Origin: an uncultured Caryophanales bacterium
GTDB taxonomy: Bacteria > Bacillota_I > Bacilli_A > RFN20 > CAG-826
Direction: 5' to 3'
DNA length: 33,892 bases
NCBI GenBank assembly: GCA_947302535.1
Contig: CAMYVX010000011.1
Span: 1 to 33,892, forward strand
In this document: piece after piece, positions 1 through 8,101 of the stretch
Layout: the number at the start of each line of letters is the position of its first letter
Position numbering within the stretch: position 1 is the stretch's first letter
Position numbers and translations under genes: made by a program
Notes under the pieces: model-generated
Seen by the model: the letters and a program-made list of their open reading frames with translations, nothing else
What the model was told of the DNA's origin: nothing
Databases searched by the model: none

Positions 1-215
1 CAATGGTATATCGGTTGTCACGCCAGTGGCATGGCCGGGTAGCTACCTATGGAATAGATAAACGCTGAAAGCATCTAAGCGTGAAACTAACCTAAAGATG
101 AGACTTCCATATCGCAAGATGAGAGATCCCTCCAATGTTAGGAGGTTGATAGGTCAGAAGTGTAAGTATGGTGACATATTCAGCTGACTGATACTAATAG
201 ATCGATTACTTAATT
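1..215 (+). rRNA. 23S ribosomal RNA, 3' end (partial)
   Basis: This is the last part of a 23S rRNA gene whose 5' portion lies outside the window. The conserved end of domain VI is recognisable, including a stretch at about 14-60 resembling GTTGTCACGCCAGTGGCATGGC-type sequence and the near-terminal CTGATACTAATAGATCGA segment at 188-205. The 3' end is estimated from similarity, so the exact boundary near 213-216 is uncertain. Confidence 0.95.
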
Positions 216-327
216 TCTTAAGATTTTTACTAAGTAACAATTTGAAAAATAAAATTTAAGTTTCATATTAACAAGAAAGACAACATGTGATAATATTCAG
301 TTTTGAGAGAACAACTCTCTAAAAAAA
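216..327 (+). other. 23S-5S internal transcribed spacer
   Basis: This A+T-rich spacer separates the two rRNAs and contains no tRNA. A small hairpin (GAGAG, loop AACAA, CTCTC) lies at 305-319, followed by a run of A, just before the 5S. It could be part of an rRNA processing signal, but nothing in the sequence proves this. Confidence 0.6.
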
Positions 328-435
<108 letters not shown>

Positions 436-443
436 TTTTTTTA

Positions 444-472
444 ATTAAAGTATATCTTTAATATGTTATATT
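444..472 (+). promoter_or_regulatory. inverted repeat and possible -10 before isomerase-like gene
   Basis: A perfect inverted repeat (ATTAAAG, loop TATAT, CTTTAAT) occupies 444-462. A TATATT possible -10 box follows at 467-472, with no good -35 at the usual distance. The repeat could be an operator or a hairpin. The downstream gene has a strong Shine-Dalgarno (AGGAGG, 477-482) seven bases before its ATG. Confidence 0.35.
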
Positions 473-489
473 AAATAGGAGGTAGAATT

Positions 490-1731
490 ATGTATATAAA
501 TTTAGTGAGATTAAGAACAGTGCTTGATGATCGTGAAGAAGAAATTATTAAAGAAAATAATAATTTTATCGATGATATCAATAATGAATTAACTGAAGAA
601 GACATTATCATCAAAGAGAACGCTCCTGACGCCGTTTGTAATATTTATTTTATTGAAACTGGTGGTAGTGAACCTCATTTTGTGAAAATGTTCGATTCTA
701 TTGATAAAAAAGAACCTGTTATCTTATTAAGTAACTGCAAAAATAATTCTTTACCTGCCACTTTAGAAATTAAAACCTATTGTTCAAGAAGAAAATATTC
801 CGCGATGATGTTTGTGGGAAAAGATCCTAGTCACGTTGCTAAAACATTTAAATCATTTTTTCATGTCTATTTAGCGAAAAAATCACTTGATAATAATAAT
901 TTAGGTGTCATTGGAGAACCTTCTCCATGGCTTATCGCTTCTATCATTAGTAAAGAAGATGTGAAAAAAAGATTTAGTATGAATCTTATTGATATTTCTA
1001 TGGATGAATTAGTCATAGAAATCGATAAGAAACAAATGGAATATATTCCTCATCATGAAGATTTAAAAGCTAAATTTAAAAAGGCTGATGTCTTAGAAGA
1101 AGCCCTCTATTTTTATAGCGCTTTAAAGCGTTTAGTAAAGAAATATAATCTACAAGGCTTAACAATTCGTTGCTTTGATTTACTTAATAAATATCATAAT
1201 ACTGCTTGTTTAGCCCTAGCTTTATTAAATGAAGAAGGAATTACTAGTGCTTGTGAAGGAGATATCTCTTCTTTATTAACCATGCATATTGTTAAAGCCT
1301 TAACCAATCGTCCTTCATTTATGGCTAATCCCAGTCTTATTGATATGGAGAAAAAACAGATTCTTTTCGCCCATTGTACCTTACCTTTAAATATGGTAAC
1401 AAGCTACAAACTTTTAACCCATTTTGAGAGTAATGAAGGTATCGGAATTAAAGGTGAAATGCCTTTAGGCGAAATCAGTGTTTGTAAGTTAGCGTTAACA
1501 AAAAAGAGCGTTTATGATGAATCGTTAGCTCTCTCTGGTACGATTAAAGAAAACTGCTCTTTACCTGGGTACTGCCGTACGCAAATAATGGCGGAATTTT
1601 CTGATACAGAATTCATCACTTTCTTTAAATGTGATTTTGCTAACCACTGCATTATTACTTATGGAGATATTGTTGATGATTTTGCTGCAATTCTTTCATT
1701 TTATCAAATGAAATTTGATGAGGTTGAATAA
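490..1731 (+). CDS. L-fucose/L-arabinose isomerase-fold protein
   Basis: This 413-residue cytosolic protein resembles the L-fucose isomerase-like family (COG2407 type), which contains metal-dependent aldose-ketose isomerases and poorly characterised relatives. Family landmarks are GEPSPWLIAS near residue 140, ACEGD with Glu256, FAHC with His295, and a C-terminal ANHCIITYGD with His386. These are the likely metal-ligand positions. At the place where a second acidic ligand (Asp) is normal, 24 residues after Glu256, there is Asn280, so activity may be altered. The start has an excellent Shine-Dalgarno. No sugar kinase, transporter or aldolase adjoins it; it sits between an rRNA operon and a membrane protein gene, seven bases apart. 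The substrate cannot be predicted. Family assignment is fairly secure, function is not. Confidence 0.7.
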   Translation: MYINLVRLRTVLDDREEEIIKENNNFIDDINNELTEEDIIIKENAPDAVCNIYFIETGGSEPHFVKMFDSIDKKEPVILLSNCKNNSLPATLEIKTYCSRRKYSAMMFVGKDPSHVAKTFKSFFHVYLAKKSLDNNNLGVIGEPSPWLIASIISKEDVKKRFSMNLIDISMDELVIEIDKKQMEYIPHHEDLKAKFKKADVLEEALYFYSALKRLVKKYNLQGLTIRCFDLLNKYHNTACLALALLNEEGITSACEGDISSLLTMHIVKALTNRPSFMANPSLIDMEKKQILFAHCTLPLNMVTSYKLLTHFESNEGIGIKGEMPLGEISVCKLALTKKSVYDESLALSGTIKENCSLPGYCRTQIMAEFSDTEFITFFKCDFANHCIITYGDIVDDFAAILSFYQMKFDEVE

Positions 1732-1737
1732 ATCATT

Positions 1738-2220
1738 ATGAGTAAGATATTAACTAAAGCCAATATAGTTTATGCTTTATGCTGTAATATTCCAGTATCT
1801 TTTTGTTTATGTTTAGCGGCGAATCTTATTAATAATGGCGGTGTGATTGATTGGGCGAGTGTCGGCTTTAATTATGCGATATCTCTACCAGTAGCTATTC
1901 TCATTTCTTTATTCGTTCCTTTAGTGAGCGTTGGTAAATGGTTTACTTCCCTTTTTGGTATTAAACATGATACATTTACCCATAACCTACACTATCGTGT
2001 ATTAGCTATCTTTATCGCCTCTGTTATTTATTTTGTTATTCTTAATCCTATTCTTGCGATTGCTAATGGATTAGCGTCACAACAATGGATGGGAATTAAT
2101 AGATGGGTATTTTCTTGGCTTAGAAGTATTCCTAGTATGCTTATTGTGGGATTTTTCTCTTCATTATTTTTTGATATTCCTGCTTTTAAGATTGCACATA
2201 AGATTGATCCAAATTTCTAA
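1738..2220 (+). CDS. four-helix membrane protein, DUF2798-like
   Basis: This 160-residue integral membrane protein has four hydrophobic segments at about residues 8-30, 41-67, 85-107 and 130-152. The pattern of a repeated two-helix unit with an SLPVAILISLFVPLVS-type second helix resembles the DUF2798 group, whose function is unknown. That similarity is from memory and tentative. The gene begins seven bases after the isomerase-like gene without a clear Shine-Dalgarno, so the two are probably cotranscribed and may be translationally coupled. A strong terminator follows, which makes the pair a self-contained unit. Confidence 0.6.
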   Translation: MSKILTKANIVYALCCNIPVSFCLCLAANLINNGGVIDWASVGFNYAISLPVAILISLFVPLVSVGKWFTSLFGIKHDTFTHNLHYRVLAIFIASVIYFVILNPILAIANGLASQQWMGINRWVFSWLRSIPSMLIVGFFSSLFFDIPAFKIAHKIDPNF

Positions 2221-2242
2221 AATTAGTTTTTCTTATTAATAT

Positions 2243-2276
2243 GGGGTATTGTCATTTACTTGACATACCCCTTTTT
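2243..2276 (+). terminator. Rho-independent terminator after membrane protein gene
   Basis: The arms GGGGTATTGTCA and TGACATACCCC pair with a single bulged T and are followed by TTTTT. The 3' arm and T-run overlap the -35 box and spacer of the next promoter. Confidence 0.85.
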
Positions 2277-2288
2277 AATCGGTAAAAT
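2260..2288 (+). promoter_or_regulatory. promoter of asp23-like/fakA operon
   Basis: TTGACA at 2260-2265, a 17-base spacer and TAAAAT at 2283-2288 make a near-consensus sigma-A-type promoter. The -35 lies in the 3' arm of the preceding terminator. Transcription would start near 2295. Confidence 0.8.
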
Positions 2289-2292
2289 TATT

Positions 2293-2312
2293 AAACCTTA
2301 TTGTTAAGGTTT
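2293..2312 (+). promoter_or_regulatory. 5' hairpin covering the ribosome binding site
   Basis: A perfect eight-pair stem (AAACCTTA, loop TTGT, TAAGGTTT) lies at the predicted 5' end of the mRNA, six bases before the ATG at 2318. The only Shine-Dalgarno-like bases (AAGG, 2306-2309) are in its 3' arm, so folding would hide them. It could instead be an operator or a backup terminator, since T-rich sequence follows. Confidence 0.5.
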
Positions 2313-2317
2313 TGTTT

Positions 2318-2650
2318 ATGAAAAAAATTGCTAATAAAAATATTACTACAGACGTCATTCTTGAAGATGTTATCTCCCTTGTTAGAGAGGCGATTTTATC
2401 TTGTTATGGCGTTGTTGGATTTTTAAATTTATCGAAGAAGAAAGGAAAAGTGGAGGAAGGATTAGACGTTAATATTACTCCCGAGAAAAAGATTAATATC
2501 TTAGCTCGTATTATTATCTCTAAAGACATCAAGATTACTGAGACTATCCGTTCATGCCAAGATGTCGTAATTTATCGTTTAAAACGCATTTTCCCAAACT
2601 ATGTGACTTCAGTGTCTATTTTTGCTGAAGAAATCTCCTCTAAGAATTAA
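2318..2650 (+). CDS. Asp23/Gls24 family protein (YloU-like)
   Basis: This small protein of 110 residues belongs to the Asp23/Gls24 envelope-stress family. The evidence is its size, the alternating strand pattern (INILARIIISKDIKI, VTSVSIFAEEI) and its place directly before fakA, as for yloU-yloV in Bacillus. In staphylococci Asp23 is membrane-associated and linked to cell-envelope stress; the exact role is unknown. I chose ATG 2318 rather than the upstream in-frame TTG at 2312, because AAGG lies eight bases before the ATG. There is no transmembrane segment. It ends two bases before fakA, so the two are likely translated together. Confidence 0.8.
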   Translation: MKKIANKNITTDVILEDVISLVREAILSCYGVVGFLNLSKKKGKVEEGLDVNITPEKKINILARIIISKDIKITETIRSCQDVVIYRLKRIFPNYVTSVSIFAEEISSKN

Positions 2651-2652
2651 TT

Positions 2653-4317
2653 ATGAAAATTATTAATGGCCAAATTCTCAAACAAATGTTCATTTCTGGA
2701 GCGAACAATTTATATAACCATTATCCAGAAGTCGATGCTTTAAACGTTTTCCCAGTACCTGATGGTGATACTGGTATGAATATGAACCTTACTATGACTA
2801 GTGGTAGTAAGGAAATTCAAAACCGCACTGATAATAACATTGCTGATATAGCTAAGACTTTCTCTCGTGGTCTTCTTATGGGCGCTAGAGGTAATTCTGG
2901 TGTTATTACTAGCCAAATCTTCCGTGGCTTTGCTCAAGGTTTAGAAGGCAAAACAGAAGTTAATGCTTATGAATTTGCTTTAGCTTTGCAAAAAGGTGTG
3001 GAAGTTGCTTATAAGGCTGTTATTCGTCCTGTTGAAGGTACTATTCTTACTGTTGTAAGAGAATCTAGCCAATTCTTAATGAATAACGTTAAAGAGAATA
3101 CTTCCTTTGAAAAAGCTTTTGAATTATTACTTCAAGAAGCTCATGAATCCTTAAAGAGAACACCTGACTTACTTCCTATTTTAAAAGAAGTTGGTGTTGT
3201 GGACTCTGGCGGTACTGGACTTATTTATATCTATGAAGGTATGCAAGCAGCGATTAATGATGCTTTCATTGCTCGTAATGAGGCCACTTCTGTAGATAAA
3301 GAAAATCCTATCATTGCTGCAGGCGCTGCGATGGAAGAGGAAGAATTTGGTTATTGTACTGAATTTATCATGTCCTTAGGACCTGATAGTGTTAAAAAAC
3401 CATTTAATGAAAAAAGATTCACTACATTAGTAGGATCTCATGGAACTTCCTTAGTGGTGGTTCATGATGAAGATATCGTGAAAGTTCACGTTCATACATT
3501 AAATCCCGGAAACGTTTTGAACTATGCTCAACAATTTGGTGAATTCTTAAAAATCAAAATTGAAAATATGACTGAACAACACCACGCTTTAGCGGGTGGG
3601 GCACAAGTAGAACCACATACTGATTTAGTTGAAGAAAAGAAAGAAAAGATTGAATCAGCGATGATCGCGGTTTCCAGTGGATCTGGCATTGATGAAGTTT
3701 TCCAAGAAATCGGTGTGAAATATATCGTTAAGGGTGGTCAAACTATGAACCCTTCTGCTGAAGATTTTATCTCTGCGATTAAAGAAGTTAACGCTCGTAA
3801 CGTTTATATCTTCCCAAATAACTCCAATATCTTATTAGCGGCTAATCAAGCTCGTGATATGAATGAAGATAAAGAAATTGCTAATATCTTCGTTATTCCA
3901 AGTAAGACTATTCCTCAAGGAATTACTTCCGCTTTATGTTTTGATGAAGATAGCACTCCTGAAGATAACTTTGAAGTGATGAAAGAAGCTTTAGGTAATG
4001 TTAAATCTGGCGAAGTGACATTCGCTATCCGTGATACTGAAATCAATGGTGTGAAGATTAGAAAAGATGAATTTATGGGCATCTTTAATAAAGACATTGT
4101 TACTTGTAACAAAGATAAGATTCAAACCTTAATGATTTTAATTTCTAAGATGGTTAATGATGAATCTTCCTTAATCACTGTCTTCTGTGGCGAAGATGTT
4201 AGTGACGAAGAAAAAGAAGAAATCCTTGGTGAATTAGAAAACGAATATTCTGATTTAGATATCGATATTCGTGATGGTAATCAAGCTGTTTATTCCTTCA
4301 TCGTTGGTATTGAATAA
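2653..4317 (+). CDS. fakA: fatty acid kinase ATP-binding subunit FakA (YloV)
   Basis: FakA phosphorylates FakB-bound fatty acids using ATP, giving acyl-phosphates that feed PlsX/PlsY in phospholipid synthesis. The 554-residue protein has an N-terminal DhaL kinase domain with PDGDTG (residues 36-41) and GARGNSG (77-83). A central domain follows with Cys235 and His279-Val-His281, matching the zinc-binding residues described for staphylococcal FakA. The C-terminal DegV-like domain runs from about residue 330 to the end. No fakB gene is in the window. The gene has no evident Shine-Dalgarno, being two bases behind the asp23-like stop. Its proximity to plsX, separated by recG, agrees with exogenous fatty-acid use. 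Confidence 0.93.
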   Translation: MKIINGQILKQMFISGANNLYNHYPEVDALNVFPVPDGDTGMNMNLTMTSGSKEIQNRTDNNIADIAKTFSRGLLMGARGNSGVITSQIFRGFAQGLEGKTEVNAYEFALALQKGVEVAYKAVIRPVEGTILTVVRESSQFLMNNVKENTSFEKAFELLLQEAHESLKRTPDLLPILKEVGVVDSGGTGLIYIYEGMQAAINDAFIARNEATSVDKENPIIAAGAAMEEEEFGYCTEFIMSLGPDSVKKPFNEKRFTTLVGSHGTSLVVVHDEDIVKVHVHTLNPGNVLNYAQQFGEFLKIKIENMTEQHHALAGGAQVEPHTDLVEEKKEKIESAMIAVSSGSGIDEVFQEIGVKYIVKGGQTMNPSAEDFISAIKEVNARNVYIFPNNSNILLAANQARDMNEDKEIANIFVIPSKTIPQGITSALCFDEDSTPEDNFEVMKEALGNVKSGEVTFAIRDTEINGVKIRKDEFMGIFNKDIVTCNKDKIQTLMILISKMVNDESSLITVFCGEDVSDEEKEEILGELENEYSDLDIDIRDGNQAVYSFIVGIE

Positions 4318-4333
4318 TAAATAAACTTTCCCA

Positions 4334-6337
4334 ATGGAAAAATTAAGTAAATCCCCACGCATCAATTATTTATTAGGCGCTATGGGGATTTTCTCTTATT
4401 ATGACGTTGTTAATTATCTTCCTCGTCGATATGAGTTTTTTGATTATACAAAAGATGAAAGACATTTAGAAGATAAACAAAGGGTAGTTTTACTTGGTAA
4501 AGTAGCCTCAAGTTTAAAGTTAGTAAGAAGTAAAAATATTACTATCACAAGATTTGATTATTTAACAACTCGTAACACCTATTTCCAAGTTGTTGCTTTT
4601 AACCGCGACTTTTTAAGTAAGACCATGGTGGTGGGAGAAACTTACACCATTGTTGGTATTTATAACAAGGAAAGAAAAGAAATAAGTTTGGTTAATTTTC
4701 ATAAAGGAGAGATAGCCTTAAACGATAGAATTAAAGCTATATATAATCTTCCAAGTGATTATCCACAGCATTCATTTTCTTCACTAGTGAAGAAATCTTT
4801 AGATAATATTGGCGATAAGATTTATTCTAACGTTCCTTATTACTTCTTAAATAAATATCGTTTAATTGATAAAAAGAAAGCCTTAGAGGCCGCTCATTTC
4901 CCTAAGAATAAAGAAGATATTCATCAAGCCTTAAGACATTTAAAATATGAAGAAGCTTTAATCTTTTCTTTAAAGAATCAATTAATCAAGACCGAAAATA
5001 AATCTTTAACTAAATATAAAAAAGAACCTATTGATTTCTCTTTGTGTAAACCTTGGATTGATACTTTACCGTTTCTTTTAACAAAGGATCAAGAAATAGC
5101 TTCACAAGAGATTATTAATGATATGAACGATAACACTTTAATGTATCGTTTACTTCAAGGTGATGTGGGAACTGGTAAAACATTAGTAAGTTTTATTGCT
5201 TTATATGCGAATTATCTAAGAGGAGATCAAGGTGTTTTAATGGCGCCTACTGATGTATTGTGTCGTCAGCATTATGAGAATGCAAAAAAACTATTTAGCG
5301 GCACTAAGGTTAAAATTGCTCTTCTTTTAGGAAGCACACCGATCGCACAAAAATGGCAATTATATGATGAAATTAGTAGTGGTGAGATTGATTTAATTAT
5401 TGGAACACACGCCGTCTTTACTAAATCGCTAGAATATTCTTCTTTAGGACTCGCGGTTATTGATGAACAGCATCGTTTTGGCGTTAACCAAAGAGTAATG
5501 CTCGCTAACAAGGGTAATAATGTTGATTTATTAATGATGTCTGCTACTCCTATTCCTCGCTCCTTAGCTTTGACGCTATATGGGGATTTAGAAATATCAA
5601 CTTTATCCACTTTCCCAAGTAGAAAAAGAAACATCACCACTAGAATTGTCTCTTCTAGTAGCAAAGAAATATTCAATTTAGTTGATGCTTCATTAAAAGA
5701 AAATAGACAAGTTTATGTCATTGCTCCATTAATCGATTTTACGGAAGACAATCGTTATTCTGTAGAGAAGCTTTTTGGCACATATTTCTTAAAATATAAG
5801 CAAAAAGTCGGTATTTTACATGGAAAAATGAAAAATGATGAGAAGAATTTGGCCTTAGAAAAGTTCTATAACAACGAGACTCCTATCTTAGTTTCTACAA
5901 GTGTTGTTGAAGTTGGTATTGATGTAAAAAAGGCGAATTTAATGATTATCTATGATTCTTCTCATTTTTCCTTAGCGTCGTTACACCAATTACGTGGAAG
6001 AATTGGTCGAGATGGTAGTGAAGGAACTTGTTTATTAACGCTTGATAATGATGATATTGAAGCAAAAGAAAAATTAGATATTTTAACTAAGAGTGAAGAC
6101 GGCTTTGAAATTGCGGAAGCAGATTTAAAACTTCGTGGCCCAGGCGAATTAGCGGGTATTAAACAATCAGGTTTACCTTCTTTTGAGTTCTTGAATATCA
6201 TTGATGACTATAAGATTTTTGTGGTGGCGAGAGAAGACGCTAAATACATTTTATCTAACCAAGAACAACCAGGATTTAAGTGGGTTATAGAAAAGAGCAA
6301 GAAAGACATCTTATATAATCCGTTAATCAAAGGCTAA
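4334..6337 (+). CDS. recG: ATP-dependent DNA helicase RecG
   Basis: RecG is a monomeric superfamily 2 helicase that remodels stalled replication forks and branched recombination intermediates. The 667-residue length is normal. The N-terminal wedge/OB part (to about residue 240) includes the typical YLPRRYE motif near residue 30. The motor domains show Walker A GDVGTGKT (Lys282), the DEQH Walker B box (Asp377-His380), the SATPIPR motif III, and QLRGRIGRDGSEG (motif VI). The start is 16 bases after fakA with no obvious Shine-Dalgarno, which recurs in this window. It follows fakA directly, as in Bacillus. Confidence 0.97.
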   Translation: MEKLSKSPRINYLLGAMGIFSYYDVVNYLPRRYEFFDYTKDERHLEDKQRVVLLGKVASSLKLVRSKNITITRFDYLTTRNTYFQVVAFNRDFLSKTMVVGETYTIVGIYNKERKEISLVNFHKGEIALNDRIKAIYNLPSDYPQHSFSSLVKKSLDNIGDKIYSNVPYYFLNKYRLIDKKKALEAAHFPKNKEDIHQALRHLKYEEALIFSLKNQLIKTENKSLTKYKKEPIDFSLCKPWIDTLPFLLTKDQEIASQEIINDMNDNTLMYRLLQGDVGTGKTLVSFIALYANYLRGDQGVLMAPTDVLCRQHYENAKKLFSGTKVKIALLLGSTPIAQKWQLYDEISSGEIDLIIGTHAVFTKSLEYSSLGLAVIDEQHRFGVNQRVMLANKGNNVDLLMMSATPIPRSLALTLYGDLEISTLSTFPSRKRNITTRIVSSSSKEIFNLVDASLKENRQVYVIAPLIDFTEDNRYSVEKLFGTYFLKYKQKVGILHGKMKNDEKNLALEKFYNNETPILVSTSVVEVGIDVKKANLMIIYDSSHFSLASLHQLRGRIGRDGSEGTCLLTLDNDDIEAKEKLDILTKSEDGFEIAEADLKLRGPGELAGIKQSGLPSFEFLNIIDDYKIFVVAREDAKYILSNQEQPGFKWVIEKSKKDILYNPLIKG

Positions 6338-6357
6338 TTGCTTCTTATTTGTATATT

Positions 6358-6374
6358 TTAATACCTAGTGAAAC
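6358..6374 (+). promoter_or_regulatory. FapR-like operator candidate
   Basis: The sequence TTAATACCTAGTGAAAC resembles the TTAGTACCTAGT-type half of the box bound by FapR, the malonyl-CoA-responsive repressor that controls plsX and fatty-acid genes in Bacillus. The right half is poorly conserved, and no fapR gene lies between recG and plsX, its usual place. The call rests on remembered consensus only. Confidence 0.3.
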
Positions 6375-6410
6375 AATTAAATTGTTTACTATCCTTTAAC
6401 GTGGTAGAAT
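6371..6410 (+). promoter_or_regulatory. plsX promoter with overlapping palindrome
   Basis: A -35 box TTGTTT (6382-6387), 17-base spacer and extended -10 TGG-TAGAAT (6402-6410) precede plsX. A perfect inverted repeat (AAACAAT-TAA-ATTGTTT, 6371-6387) covers the -35 box, a good position for a repressor. Predicted start is near 6417, leaving a short leader with GAGG at 6422-6425. Confidence 0.65.
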
Positions 6411-6433
6411 ACTCAAGAATTGAGGAATAAATT

Positions 6434-7405
6434 ATGAAACTTGCAGTTGATACTTTAGGTGGAGATTTAGGAAGCCCAGTTATCGTTAAAGCGATTAAAA
6501 GCTTCTTAAGCAAACATAATGATGTAGAAATCATTGCTTTTGGCAAAAAAGAAGAACTTGCTGAATTAGAAGGTATTGCCACGATTGTGGATGCTCCTGA
6601 AGTTGTTCCAATGGAAGCTGGTGCTTTAGAAGTTTTAAGAATGAAAAATTCCTCAATGTTAAACGCTGTTAAACAAATGAAAGAGAATGGCTATGACGGT
6701 GTCGTTTCTTGTGGTTCAACTGGAGCTTTCCTTTCAAGCGCTACTATTACTTTAAAACTTATTCCTGGTATTAAAAGAGCGGCATTAGTGGCCCCATTCC
6801 CTACCAAGATTAAAGGTAAAAAAGTCATTATTCTCGATATAGGAGCGAGCAACGAGAATTCTGGCGAAGAATTATATCAATTCGCAAAAATGGGTAGACT
6901 TTATTATCAAGGTGTTTATGGGGTGGAAGAGCCAAAAACTTATATTTTGAGTAATGGTTTAGAAGAAGGTAAAGGTTCGCCATCTGGAAAAGAAGCTTAT
7001 AAGATGCTTAAAGAAAATAGTTTCCCAGGTTTTAAAGGTAATGTTGAAGCCCGTTATGCTCTTTCCGGAGAAGCTGATGTCATTGTTACTGATGGCTATA
7101 GTGGTAACGTTTTCTTAAAGAGTACCGAAGGTACGGCGAAGATTTTCTCTTCTTTACTTAAGGATGCTTTTAAAAAGAATCTTTGGAGTAAACTTGGTTA
7201 TCTTCATGTTCGTTCTGGTATTAAGAACATGACTGAAATCTTTGATTATAAGAACACTGGTGGCGCTATGCTTTTAGGTGTTAATGGTGTTGTTGTTAAG
7301 GCTCATGGAAGTAGTGATGAAATAGCTTTTGAATCTGCTTTAGATGTGGCTTATAAAATGAATAAAAGTGGAGTGGTTAATAAAATTAAGGAGGCTATTA
7401 ATTAA
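6434..7405 (+). CDS. plsX: phosphate acyltransferase PlsX
   Basis: PlsX interconverts acyl-ACP and acyl-phosphate, supplying the acyl donor for the glycerol-3-phosphate acyltransferase PlsY. The 323-residue protein has the family features: N-terminal LAVDTLGGDLGSP (usually DAMGGD), VSCGSTGAFLSSA near residue 95, and VTDGYSGNVFLKSTEG near residue 217. Together with FakA it suggests entry of fatty-acid-derived acyl-phosphate into phospholipids. The fabD, fabG and acpP genes that often follow plsX are absent; rnc follows directly, sharing one base (TAATG). A Shine-Dalgarno GAGG lies eight bases upstream of the start. Confidence 0.96.
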   Translation: MKLAVDTLGGDLGSPVIVKAIKSFLSKHNDVEIIAFGKKEELAELEGIATIVDAPEVVPMEAGALEVLRMKNSSMLNAVKQMKENGYDGVVSCGSTGAFLSSATITLKLIPGIKRAALVAPFPTKIKGKKVIILDIGASNENSGEELYQFAKMGRLYYQGVYGVEEPKTYILSNGLEEGKGSPSGKEAYKMLKENSFPGFKGNVEARYALSGEADVIVTDGYSGNVFLKSTEGTAKIFSSLLKDAFKKNLWSKLGYLHVRSGIKNMTEIFDYKNTGGAMLLGVNGVVVKAHGSSDEIAFESALDVAYKMNKSGVVNKIKEAIN

Positions 7406-8100
7406 TGGATCAATATGAACAAAGAATAATAGACTTTTTAAAGAGTTTCCATTTACCTTGTCATAATGTCGAACTTTATAAAAAGGCTTTTACTCATTCT
7501 TCTTATAATGTTTTCAATTCCGGAACCCATTATGACTACGAAAGAATAGAATTTATCGGTGACGCGGTTATTGAATTCTATGTTTCTGATAACTTATTTA
7601 AGTTATTTCCTACTTCTTCTGAAGGGGAAATGACAAGAATTCGTGCTTATTTAGTGAAGAGCAAATCCCTTGCCTCATATTCTCGTAAACTCAATTTAGA
7701 AACATTTGTTGTCACCTCATATTCTATTAAGGCAGAATCTATTGTTCATTCAGATAACATCTTGGAAGATATTTTTGAATCTTTAGTAGGAGCAATCTAC
7801 TTAGATAGCGGTATTGACTGTGCCTTTAAGTTTATGAATCAAATCATGCTTGAAGATTTAAAGAACATTGATTTAAGTCTTACAATTGATGCGAAAACAA
7901 AATTACAAGAATTAATGCAAGCTGAATATCATGAAATGGTCCACTATGAAGTCGTAGAGACTTCTGGCCCTGCACATGATCGCACTTTTAAAGTGAATGT
8001 GATGTTTAATGATGTAGTTTTAGCTTCAGGAATAGGTAAATCTAAAAAGGCCGCTGAAGAAGAAGCGGCGCTTAATGCTTTAAAGAAAGGAGTCATGTAA
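7405..8100 (+). CDS. rnc: ribonuclease III
   Basis: RNase III cleaves double-stranded RNA and processes rRNA precursors. The catalytic domain carries the signature ERIEFIGDAV at residues 46-55 and a later DILEDIFESLVGAIYLD segment holding the second set of acidic metal ligands. The C-terminal double-stranded RNA-binding domain spans about residues 155-228 (DAKTKLQELMQ to KKAAEEEAALNAL). The length of 231 residues is normal. The ATG overlaps the plsX stop by one base, and ftsY starts one base after its stop, so plsX-rnc-ftsY is a tightly coupled unit. Confidence 0.97.
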   Translation: MDQYEQRIIDFLKSFHLPCHNVELYKKAFTHSSYNVFNSGTHYDYERIEFIGDAVIEFYVSDNLFKLFPTSSEGEMTRIRAYLVKSKSLASYSRKLNLETFVVTSYSIKAESIVHSDNILEDIFESLVGAIYLDSGIDCAFKFMNQIMLEDLKNIDLSLTIDAKTKLQELMQAEYHEMVHYEVVETSGPAHDRTFKVNVMFNDVVLASGIGKSKKAAEEEAALNALKKGVM

Positions 8101-8101
8101 G

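Noticed and set aside
5272-5676. A 134-codon minus-strand frame inside recG.
   Set aside because: It is antisense to the helicase motor domain with no independent coding evidence.
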